Source: Spirosoma foliorum (GTDB lineage Bacteria > Bacteroidota > Bacteroidia > Cytophagales > Spirosomataceae). From it: DNA of 64,000 bases. Below, one piece after another: positions 44,581-56,900 of this stretch (position 1 is the stretch's first letter; the number at the start of each line of letters is the position of its first letter). The notes under the pieces were generated by a model. That model was not told where the DNA came from and made no database searches. It saw only the letters and a program-made list of their open reading frames with translations. A program made the position numbers and the translations under genes. The stretch spans positions 930,001 to 994,000 of the forward strand of contig NZ_CP059732.1 of NCBI RefSeq assembly GCF_014117325.1, written 5' to 3'.

Positions 44581-44964
44581 ATGAATTTATTATTTACGAA
44601 ACAAAGAGGCTCCCTCTTTGCATTGACTGGCTTTTTGCTTTGGCTAAGTGTAAGCAGTGGTCTACTGCCCGTTCAGCAAAGCTGCCAATTCAATGCAGCG
44701 GGTAGTTGTTCGACCCAGCCAGAAATGGCCAATTGGGTCAGGACACTATCAGATCATATACACCTACAAAGGCAATCAGTTCAGCAGGAACTCATCGTCT
44801 CTCATTCCGACAACTATCGGAAACGCGATGGATTACCGGCAGAGGCCATCTTACCGCAGAGGTTGGCTCCAGGTCAGGGTGCCATGTCCTTTCATCAACT
44901 CTACGAAACTCACTGTTATCAGCGCACGGGTGCTGATGATCCATCTCCACTAACTGAGCTATAA
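44581..44964 (+). CDS. 127-residue secreted or anchored partner protein of the giant gene
   Basis: Unrecognised family. A 127-residue protein with an N-terminal hydrophobic segment (about residues 11-30, FALTGFLLWLSVSSGLL), either a signal peptide or an anchor, then a soluble part. It aligns without gaps over the full length with the protein at 59634: both are 127 residues, share K7 Q8, L12 F13, L20 W21, W52, T55, L71 and end in H111 C112-x-Q114 R115 T116. Two bases separate its TAA from the ATG of the giant gene. This position strongly suggests a dedicated helper or partner of the giant protein; the role is unknown. Confidence 0.8.
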   Translation: MNLLFTKQRGSLFALTGFLLWLSVSSGLLPVQQSCQFNAAGSCSTQPEMANWVRTLSDHIHLQRQSVQQELIVSHSDNYRKRDGLPAEAILPQRLAPGQGAMSFHQLYETHCYQRTGADDPSPLTEL

Positions 44965-44966
44965 CC

Positions 44967-47900
44967 ATGCAGCACCTATACATGATGATTTCTCGACAAA
45001 AGACCTGGGGGGCAATCCTGGCAGGTCTATGGCTGTGTCTGCTGACGGCTAGTGGACTGATGGCTCAAGTACCCTCTTGTGGACCGAACCAACTATTGAC
45101 GGGCTATTTCGCTGGAGCCACTACCGTAGTGAGTACTACCGGTACAGTTACCAGTGCGACCAGTGTGCTTGGGGTAGCCGATGGCGTAACACCAACGCTG
45201 AATGCCAATTCCAGCGTGACGCTCGACATGGGCAGCGTGGTATCGGCCGGAAATAGTTTAATTTTTACCTATAAATCAGCGGATGCAAACGCGCCATTAC
45301 AGGTATTGGTAGCTAGCTCAGCAGCCGGACCCTATACCAATATCGCCCAGTTGCCCGCGTCAACGACGTTGACGACATCGTCGATATCGTTACCGCTAGA
45401 TACGCGCTATGTGCAGCTAGCCACCACGGGTACGGTGTATTACCCCGATGCGGTCACCTATCCTGTTTATAAGTGCGTAAATAACCCTGCCCCGACCTGT
45501 GTGGCCGGGCAAACCTTATTGTATTACCCCGCAGGCTCACAAGGGGTTAATGGAACAACGGGGACGGTTACTACTAGTACCAATGCGACCGGTCCTGCTG
45601 ATGGAGCCGTGGCCACAGTAAATACAAATGGTTCTATAACGTTGGACTTTGGGAGCGTGGTGGCGGCAGGAAATGTCCTCTCATTGGCCTATTATTCCCA
45701 GTATACATCTACCTACGCAACGCCCATGCAGGTGTTGGTGAGCAGTACAGGCGCGGCTGGTTCGTTTACCAACATTGGTTCGTTTCAGCCAACTTCCAGT
45801 GCGTCTGTAACGAGTGGCAGTCTTATGTTGCCCCTGGATGCCCGGTATGTCCAATTGGTAACATCGGGTACTTATTCAACTTATTATATCGATGCCTTAA
45901 CCTATCCCTTGTATTCCTGCGTCACGCTACCCAGCACGGCTTGTGCTTCGGGGCTACAATCGGTAGCTTATAACGCGGGGGCTCAGGGACTCAACAATAC
46001 AACGGGTACGGTGACCAATAGCACCAACGTGATCGGTGTACCTGATGGTACGGTAGCAGCACTAGGTGCCAACTCGTCCTTAATTGTGGACATGGGCAGT
46101 GTGTTGGGAGCTGGTAAGACTCTGACGGTTACCTATTCAGCCGCCAATGCTACGGCACCGATGCAGATCTGGACGGCTACGGCTGTAGGCGGTCCCTATA
46201 CCTTCATTGGTACGATGCCTGGTAATACGGCTACTACCACGGGGCAAATCACTTTACCCCTGGGGGCTGAGTACATTAAGATGGTCACCAGTGGTACAGC
46301 TTATTCAGTCGATGCGCTGACCTATCCGGTGTATAGTTGTGTAACTAACCCCAGCACCAGTTGCCCAACGGGTCAGGTGTCGGTGAGTACTCAGAGTGGC
46401 GCCCAGGGAGTGAACAATACGACGGGTACGGTCACCAATAGTACTAATATCCTGGGTACCTCCAATGGCAGCCTGGCAGTACTGAGCGCCAGTTCGTCGC
46501 TGATTGTCGACATGGGCAGCGTGATTGCTGCTGGTAATCAGCTAAACTTTACTTACCTGTCGGCCAACACGACGGCTCCATTGCAGATTTTGGTGGCGAC
46601 GAATCTGGGTGGCCCCTATACCAACATTGCTCAGTTGCCCGGCAGTACGGCTAGTACAGTGAGCAGTGTGGTATTACCCGTAGGGGCGCGTTATGTACAG
46701 ATGCAGACCACGGGTACTTCTTATTCGGTGGATGCGGTGAGTCAAACGGTCTATAGTTGCGTGGCCAACCCGGCCGCCTGTGCTGCAGGCCAGCAGTCTA
46801 TTAGTTATCCGGCGGGTGGAGCGGCTTCTGTTTATACGACGACGGGCACGGTATCCAGTCCCAGCAATGTCACAGGAGTAGTTGATGGAGCGTATACTGT
46901 AATCGCTAACGGCACCTTAACGCTGGATCTTGGCAGTACGGTAGCTGCTCCTAATGTCTTGTCCTTTACGTACTATTCTCAGTACCCCGCTGCTCTTGCC
47001 TCCCCCCTGCAGGTTCGGGTAGCTACTACGCCAACTGGCCCCTACACGACTATTAACAGGCTGCCGCCCGGTACAACGAATAGTACCATTTACCTGGACT
47101 TGCCCACGAATGCACGCTATATACAATTAGTTTCGGTCGATGATTGGTCGGCCTATTTTGTCGATGGATTATCCTATCTGGCTTATGCTTGTATTACGCC
47201 CACCTCAACGAGTTGTGCGGCTGGTCAGCGGTCGGTAAGCTATCAGACGGGAGCACAGGGTGTAGGGGCTACCACCGGAACGGTAACCAATCCGACTAAC
47301 ATTGTGGGCGTATCGGATGGTGCAGTGGTCTCGCTGGCCGCCAACTCCTCGTTCAATGTGGATATGGGCAGTGCCTTGCCTGCGGGTACGGCGTTGACAT
47401 TAGCTTATTCATCGGCCAATACGACGGCACCCATGCAGGTGCTGGCAGCTAGTAGTGCGGGTGGCCCCTATACCTTAATTGGTTTGGTGGCTGGCTCGAC
47501 CAGTAGCAGCAGTCAGCCACTGACCTTGCCCATCACAGCTCAGTATATTCAACTCAAAACAACTGGCACAGCTTTCTCGCCAGATGCCATTACCTATCCG
47601 GTGTATACTTGTGTCACCCCGCCGAATACCAAGTGTGCGACGGGGCAGACCCTGGTAGGTTACACGCAGGGCGCCGTGGGTACTAATGGGACCACGGGAA
47701 CCGTCTCCAATGCAACCAATGCGTCGGGGAGTCCGGATGGAGCGGTGGCTGGTTTGAATGCCAACTCGTCGATTACGCTGGACATGGGAAGTGCGGTGAC
47801 GGCGGGCAATAGCCTGATCGTTACCTACTCGTCGGCCAACACCACAGCGCCGATGCAGGTGCTGGTGGCCAGCAGTCTGGGTGGCCCCTATACTAATATT

Positions 47901-50900
47901 GGTCAACTGTCAGGTAGTACCGCCACGACGAGTAATTCGATCCAGTTGCCAGTAGCTGCGCGCTATGTGCAGCTTCAAACGACGGGCACCACCTACTCGG
48001 TAGATGCAGTGACCTATCCTATTTTTAGCTGCGTGAGTCCGCCATCGACCACCTGTGCCAGTGGTCAATCTAAAGTCAGCTATACCAGCGGAGCCCAGGG
48101 AGTAGGTACTACTACGGGTACAGTGACCACAGCTACCAATGCGACGGGGAACCCGGATGGGAATCTGGCGGCCCTGAGTGCGAACTCTTCGTTAATTCTG
48201 AATCTGGGGAGCGTGGTTTCGGCCGGTAATTCGATCAACCTAACGTATTTATCCGGTAATACTACAGCTCCATTACAGGTGTTGGTGGCTACGGCTGCTG
48301 GTGGGCCCTATACCAATATTGCTCAATTGTCGGGTAGTACGTCCAGCAACACGGTCAGTATAACCTTACCATTAAATGCGCAGTATGTCCAATTGCAAAC
48401 TACAGCGACTAACTATTCAGTGGATGCGGTGACCCAGACGCTGTACAGTTGCGTTTCGAGTCCAGTCACGTCCTGTTCAGCGGGTCAGGTGTCGAGTAGT
48501 TATCAGACGGGTATCCAGGGGGTAGGAGCTACCACCGGAACGGTGACCAATAGTGCCAATGCAACTGGCTCCCCTGATGGTACCGTGGCCACAGTGAATA
48601 CCAATGGTTCTGTAACGCTGGATTTTGGAAGCGTTGTGGCGGCTGGCAACGTACTCTCGCTGGCCTATTATTCGCAGTATACCTCTACCTACGCAACGCC
48701 CATGCAGGTTTTGGTGAGTAAGACGGGGGTGGTTGGCTCGTTTACTAATATCAGTTCGTTTCAGCCGACCTCCAGCGCATCCATGACGAATGGAAGCTTT
48801 ACCCTACCCCTGGATGCCCGTTATGTCCAATTGGTGACATCGGGTACTTATTCGACCTATTATATTGATGCGTTGACTTATCCGATTTATACCTGTGTGA
48901 CACCGATCTCTAGCACCTGCGGAGCGGGTCAGCAGTCGGTGAGTTATCAATCAGGGGCTCAAGGATTGAATAATACCAGTGGTACGGTGACTAACAGCAC
49001 GAATTTGTTTGGTTCGCCGGATGGCGCGGTGGCGACGGTATCGGCCAACTCGTCGGTGATTCTGGATTTGGGTACAGTGGTTACCGGCGGTAACAGCCTA
49101 CGAGTTACGTACTCGTCGGCCAACACGACAGCACCGATGCAGGTGCTGGTTGCTACCAACCTGGGCGGACCCTATGTCAATATTGCCCAGTTAGTAGGCA
49201 GTACAACGACGGCGACTCAAACGGTTAATTTACCTATTGATGCTCGCTATGTGCAACTAGCGACGACAGGTACGGCTTATAGTCCTGATGCGGTCACTTA
49301 TCCAGTCTACACCTGTGTGAGTAACCCGGTTTCAATCTGTTCAGCGGGTCAGCAAGTGGTGAGTTACAACACGGGGGCCGTGGGGTTGAACGGGGCGACG
49401 AGTGTGACGAATCCAACTTACGGGACGGGTACGCCCGATGGTGCCTATGCGGTGATCGCTGCCAATGGGGTACTGACGCTGGATCTGGGTTCGGTGGTAG
49501 CGGGAGGCAACACGGTGAGCGTGAACTATAAATCGGGTGATTTAGTCGCGCCCATGCAGGTGTTGGTGGCCACCAATTTGGGTGGCCCTTATACAACTAT
49601 AGGTCAGATGCCAGCCTCAACGGCCAATACGACGGGGAGTCTGACACTTCCCGTCGATGCTCGGTACGTGCAACTCCAAACGAAGGCGACGACTTATTCG
49701 GTGGATGCGGTTACGCGTCCGGTCTATACCTGCGTTAGCTCGACCATTACGAGTGGCATTGTGTATTTAGACGGGAACATCAATGGGGTGCTAAATAGTG
49801 TCGAGCAGGGAGTAGGCGGTGTTACGGTGAATGCCTATGATGCCAGTGGTAATCTGGTAGGAACCACAACGACCTCTGCGGGTAATCCGACACTGAATAT
49901 TCCAGCGGGCTATTATAATTTCAGTAACCTGACGGCAGGCCAACCCTATAAACTGGAGTTTAGCAATTGGCCTTCGCAGTATAGCCCTTCAGTATATGGA
50001 ATCAACGATGGAACAACCGTGCAATTTATACAGGGGGTTACCCAGAATAACGATTTAGGCCTGTATTTACCCAGCAGTATATGTAGCCTGCAAGATAACT
50101 CTCGAATGGTATTTGGGACAGGATTATCAGGGGCGTCAACATCTGTTGGCTCATGGGATTATCTTGATAGAGGTAAAGCCGTTTATGGTGCCAGTAGTGG
50201 GGGTGGATATAGTATCACTAATGATATAGCATCTTCAAAGATTGGGGTTCCCTTGGGAGTGGCATCACAACGTCCGACTAATTGGGTATATATGTCACCA
50301 CTTTCGACAAATATACCTGGAGTGTTTCCTCAGGCCCCAGATGGGTCGTCGGCTATATATATCGCTGATTATAACGGCCAAAATGGTGACCAAACTTACC
50401 AGGGTACAAAGTTATTGGTGAAATTATCAGACTTGGGCATTAATGTAGGAAGTACAGCTACATCAGTAGGAGGAAATCCATTTGGTGTACAGGGATTAGG
50501 CGGGCTAGACTTCTCGCAATCAGGCGATACGATGTATGTCGTCAATATGTCTAAAGGTACTTTAGTAGGCGTAGATGTAAGTCAGGTAGATTACAATAAT
50601 TTGCCGGCAACTAAACCTACTTCGGCCTTTGAAATAACACCACCATCCTCATTAGCAAACTGTAGTGGAGGTGTTTACCGGCCTACTGCTCTGAAACAGT
50701 ATGGTGGCAAGATTTATATGGGCGGAGTTTGTGATGCAGAAATTAGTCAGAGTAATGCCGATTTGAAAGGAGTGGTGCTGGCGTATGATCCGGCTAGTGG
50801 AACATGGAGTAAGGCCTTAAGTTATCCCATTACATTTACTGGTGGAGGTACTTCTGCTGGTGCAGAAAGCGGAACAGTACAATATAGTTGGGGGAATACT

Positions 50901-53900
50901 ACCTCTGCTGGGTTGCAGCCTGTTATGTTGGATCTGGCATTTGCCGACAATGGAGCGATGGTAATTGGTACGACAGACCGTCATGTATATGGAGCACCAA
51001 CAAGTGCTAATCAGACTGGATATGTTATGGGAGCCTGGCCTAATGGTGATGGGACTTATACATTGGAAAGTCAAGGGAAATTAGGGCCATATACTGGACT
51101 TCCAAGTTTTAACTCAGGAGATCCAGGGGCACCTGATGGGCCGGGTGGGCAAGGATGGTTCTTTCAGCAGAACTCGGCAGGAGGACATCCATATGCTTTC
51201 AATGGAGGTTTGTATATTAAAACGGGTACAAACTATGTAGTAGCTGGATATACAGATGCGGGTGGTTTATATTTGATGGGAGCCAGTTATTTAAATTTGA
51301 CCACCGGGATTGGGGAGTATAGTACTCCATTGATTGGCGGACAAAAAATAAGCCGTATCACGGGTACTGATCAGGTCTGCGATGCGATACCTCCTATTGA
51401 AATCGGTAACCGGGTCTGGAAAGATACTAATGGTAATGGCATTCAGGATGCAGGCGAGCCTTCTCTGGCTGGTGTAACGGTTGAGTTGCGGGATGCCAGT
51501 GGTAATCTGGTAGCTACCGCCGTGACAGATGCCAATGGCAACTATATCTTCTCCAATCAGGCGGGTAGTAGTACCACTAGTCAGAAATACGGCCTGCCCA
51601 TTACCCAGAATACCAACTATACGATTGATGTTGCGTCCTTGGGTACGGATCCCTCTACGACTGGCTTGACCTTGACAAATATTTCTCCATCACTAGGTGA
51701 AACCGCTGGGAGTGTGAATACCGGGTCTACCATTGACAATAACGATGCCTTCCTGGTCAATGGCTTGCCTACGATTAGTATAAAGACAGGACCTGACGGA
51801 ATCATCAATCATAACTATGATTTTGGTTTCATCGGTTCGAGCTTTGATCTGGCCCTGACCAAGTCGTTAGCTCCAGGCCAGGCTTCGATTATCAAGCCGG
51901 GCAGCAATGTCACTTTTGCCGTGGTTGTCTACAACCAGGGATCATCGCCAGCCTACAACATCCAACTGGCTGATTATATTCCGGCTGGGCTGACGCTGAA
52001 CGACGCGAACTGGACAGCTAATGGCTCAACCGCTACGCTGAAAACGCCTATTTCGGGCTCCCTGGCCGCTGGCAGCAGCACCACGGTGACCATTACCTTC
52101 ACCGTCAGCAGCACGGCGTCGGGGCCAATTATCAACAAGGCTGAAATCAGCAGTGCCGATAATGATACCAACCCAAATAATACCCCACCCACCGATGTGG
52201 ACAGCACACCCGATACCAACCCCACCAACGATGCGGGCGGTAATCCAAACTCGGGCAGTGATAACAGCATCACGGGTAACGGGAAAGGAACACCGGGTGA
52301 TACCAACCCGGCAACCGATGAGGACGACGAAGACCCCGCTATCATTTACGTACAACCCTGTACGTTAGGGGTCAATCTATTAACCACTGAGGCCCACTGT
52401 GGCAAGGCCGATGGTCAGGCCACGGTCACGGTCAACACGGGTGTTGCTCCCTATACCTACGCCTGGAGTACAGGAGCCAGCACCTCGGCCATTACGGGTT
52501 TGAGTGGTGGTCAGACGTTTACAGTAACGGTGACCGATGCCAATGGCTGCAAGGATGTGCTGGTGGGCACCATCCAGAGCACAGGCGGGCCAGTCTTGTC
52601 CGGTACGGCCGTAGCGGCCAGTTGCCAGCAGGCCACGGGCAGTGCCAGTGTAACGGCCACGGGCGGCACAGGCACCTATACCTACCTGTGGAACACGGGT
52701 GCTACCACGGCTACGCTCAGTAACGTAGCGTCGGGCACCTATACCGTAACGGTAACGGATGGAGCAGGCTGCGTAAGTGCCCTAGCCGTCATGGTGCCTA
52801 GCACAAGCCCCTTATCGGTGGTGGCTACGCCCACTTCCTCCAGCTGTTTGGGAGCCAATGGCAGTGTAACTCTGACAGTGAGTGGTGGTAGCCAAGCTTA
52901 CAATTATGTCTGGAATACGGGTGCAACCACGCAGAACCTAACTGCGGTAGCGGGTGGCGCCTATGAAGTAAAAGTAACCGATGCAAACGGCTGTACGGCC
53001 ATCGCCACTGCCGTAGTGCCCAATACAAGTGCTCCCACGGTGAGCGGCACACCCACCAACCCGATCTGTTTTGGTACCTCGACGGGTAGCGTCAGTCTGG
53101 TGGTGAGTGGCGGCAGTGGAGCCTACAGCTATCAATGGGATAATGGGTCAACGGCTCAGAGTCTGACGGGTGTTCAGGCTGGTATTTACAATGTCGTCGT
53201 CACGGACGGATCGGGTTGTCGGAGTGGAGCTAGCTTCACGCTGACGCAGCCAAGCCGGATCATAGCGGACATCCAATCGTTGTCGGCGGTATGTAACGCC
53301 CAGGGTGGCGTAACGGGCGGCACGCTACAAATCGTGAGTGTAGTAGGGGGCACCCCTGGCTACAGCTATCTGTGGAGTACGGGTAGTGCGGCAACAAGCC
53401 TAACAGGTCTGGCGGCTGGCACCTATTCGCTAACGGTGACCGACAGTAAGAATTGTATCGCATTAGGTCAGGCCGTAATTGATCCGTGGCCCACCTGTGC
53501 GAAAGCTTCCTTAGGAGACTACGTATGGCTGGATACGAATCAGAACGGCCAGCAAGACCCCACCGAAACTGGAGTCGCCAATGTGACAGCCGTGCTGCAC
53601 GACGCAACCAGCGGCACAGTGGTAAGCACGACGGTGACCGATGGGAATGGTAAATACTTATTTACGAATTTAAATCCAGGGGATTACTATGTAGTCTTCA
53701 CGGCTCCCTCGGGCACGACCTTCACGACGGCTAACACTGGCAACGATGCCACCGACAGTGATGTGGCGAGTCTGACCGGTCAGAGTGGTAGCACGGGTGT
53801 GTACAGTCTGACGGCGGGTCAACAGAATCTGACTGTGGATGCTGGTCTGATCCCACTGAAAGCTTCCTTAGGCGACTATGTATGGCTGGATACCAATAGT

Positions 53901-56900
53901 AACGGCCAACAGGACCCCACCGAAACGGGAGTAGCCAGTGTAACGGTTGTGCTGCACGACGCAACCAGCGGCACCGTAGTGAGCACCACCGTGACCGACG
54001 GTCAGGGTAAATATCTGTTTACGAATTTAAATCCAGGCGATTACTATGTAGTCTTCACGGCTCCTGCCGGTACGACGTTTACCACACCGAACAGTGGTAA
54101 CGATGCCACCGACAGTGACGTGGCGAGTCTGACCGGTCAGAGTGGTAGCACGGGTGTGTACAGTCTGACGGCGGGTCAACAGAACCTGACGGTAGATGCC
54201 GGGTTGATCCCGCTGAAAGCTTCCCTAGGTGACTATGTATGGTTCGATACGAATCAGAACGGTCAGCAAGACCCCACCGAAACGGGGGTAGCCTCGGTGA
54301 CGGCAGTACTGCACGATGCGGTGAGCGGCACGGTGGTTTCTACCACAGTGACCGACGGCCAGGGTAAATATCTGTTTACCAATCTGAATCCGGGCAGTTA
54401 CTACGTGGTATTCACCGCTCCCTCGGGCACGACCTTCACCACGCCCAACAGTGGCAACGATGCCACCGATAGTGATGCGGGTGCAGGTGGCACCACAGGC
54501 GTGTACAATCTGACGGCGGGTCAGCAGGATCTGACTGTAGATGCGGGCATCATTCCTGTTCCGGTCTTTGATTTAGCTCTGAAGAAAACCTTAGCCGCCG
54601 GTCAGTCTGCCAATGTAACCCCTGGTAGTTCGGTGACCTTCACGGTGACGGTTTATAACCAGGGCAATGTGGACGCGACGAATATTCAGGTGACGGATTA
54701 CATTCCAACTGGACTAACCCTGAATGATGCGAACTGGACAGCCAATGGCAGCTTAGCGACGCTCAATACAGCGATCGCGAGTCTGTCGGCAGGTCAGAGT
54801 GTAACACGGAATATTACCTTCACGGTGGGCTCTAGTGTGCCAGGTAGTTTGACCAACACGGCTGAGATCAGCAGTGCCAGCAATGCCCAGAATCTGCCTG
54901 ACGTGGATTCGACACCGGATAACAATCCGACTAATGATGGCACGCCGAAGAATGACGTCATCAATGAAAACGGCAAGACGGGTGGCGATGAGGATGATAG
55001 CGATCCAGAGGTGATCACGGTGAGTCCGGCCCCGGTGTTTGACTTGGCCTTGAAGAAGACCTTAGGGCCTGGTCAGAGTGCAACAGTGGTTGCTGGCAGC
55101 AACGTGACCTTCACGGTGACGGTCTACAACCAGGGCAACGTGGATGCGACCAATGTTCAGGTGACGGATTATATTCCGGCTGGGTTGGTGCTCAACGATG
55201 CTAACTGGACAGCCAGCAACGGCACGGCTACGCTGAATACGGCAATTTCTAGCCTGTCGGCAGGTCAAAGCTTAACGCGGAATATCACCTTTATCGTGAG
55301 CAATAGTTTCGCGGGCGGTAGTCTGACCAACACGGCTGAGATCAGCAGTGCCAGCAACGCTCAGAATCTGCCCGATAAGGATTCAACGCCTGACAGTGAT
55401 CCAAATAATGATGGTACGGCTGTCAATGACGATATCAGTGGCGACCATAAGAATAACCCATCGCAGGATGAGGACGATAGTGACCCCGAACCGATCACAG
55501 TAACCCCGTTGTGTACGGCCCTCGGTCTGAACACGGGTACGACGCTGGCACTTTGTGGCCAATCCAACGGGATTGCCACAGTGGTGGTGAATGCAGGCAG
55601 TGGCGTGGCTCCCTATACCTATCAATGGACTAACGCGCAGGGAACCGCCATTGGCAGTAGCAGTGTCGTTCAGGGTCTTGCCCCCGGCATGTACACCGTA
55701 ACGGTGACCGACAGCAAAGGTTGTTCTGGTCAGAAGATGGTGACCATCTCTTCGACCAATGCGCCAGCAATCGTAGCCCAGGTAGCCTCCACGAGTTGTG
55801 GCCTGGCCAATGGTAGTGCGAGTGTGCAGGTGAGCAGCGGCAGCGGTAACTATACCTACCAGTGGACGACAAGCACGGGCGTCGTAGTGGGCAGCACTGC
55901 AAGTGTCAATAATCTGGCAGCGGGCACCTACACGGTGAACGTAGTGGATGCCAACGGGTGTAACAGCATGACCAGTGTAGTAGTGGGTAACAGCACTCCG
56001 CTAGCCATCGTGGCAACAGCCCAAAACGCAGTTTGTGGTCAGGCCAATGGCTCGATCACGGCCCAGGTGAGCGGAGGTTCTCCCGCCTACACCTACCAGT
56101 GGCGGAATGCCAGTGGGGTGGTGGCTACCAGCCAGAACCTAACCAGTGCGGCACCGGGCAGCTATAGCGTTGTAGTAACGGATGCCACAGGTTGTACGGC
56201 TCTGGCTACGGCCAATATCAGTAACGTGGTCGGGCCTCAGGTCTCGGGCGTGCCTACCCATGTGAAGTGCTATGGTACCCAGACGGGTAGCGTGGTGCTC
56301 ACGGTAACGGGCGGCACCCCACCAATTGGGTATGTGTGGAGCAACGGCTCGACGAATAAAGATTTGACCAACGTCGGAGCGGGCGTCTACACGGTAACGG
56401 CTCGGGATGCCAACGGATGTATGGCAGTTCAGAGCTTCACCATCACCCAACCGACCGAGATCGCAGCTATTTTCCTGCCGACGCTACCAACCTGTACAAG
56501 TCTGACGGGTGGTAGTGTGAGTCTGGTGAGCATCACTGGTGGTACGGCTCCATATAGTTACACCTGGAGTACGGGTGCCACAACGGCCAGCATCAGCGGG
56601 CTATCGGGCGGCATCTACACCCTGACCGTTCAGGATGCCAATGGCTGTATTGCATCGCCCCTGGCGGTGTTGCCCACTCCGAGCAACTGCACTACGCCCG
56701 TGTTTGACCTGGCGTTGAAGAAAACCTTAGCCGCCGGTCAGCCAGCCAGTGTAACCCCTGGCAGTTCAGTGACCTTCACAGTGACGGTCTACAATCAGGG
56801 CAACGTGGACGCGACCAATGTTCAGGTAACGGATTACATCCCAACCGGGCTAACGCTCAACGATGCCAACTGGATCGCCAATGGCAGCTTAGCGACACTG

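Noticed and set aside
53502..54560. CRISPR-like regular repeats
   Set aside because: Units of 357 bp code for SdrD B domains without spacers; they are protein repeats.
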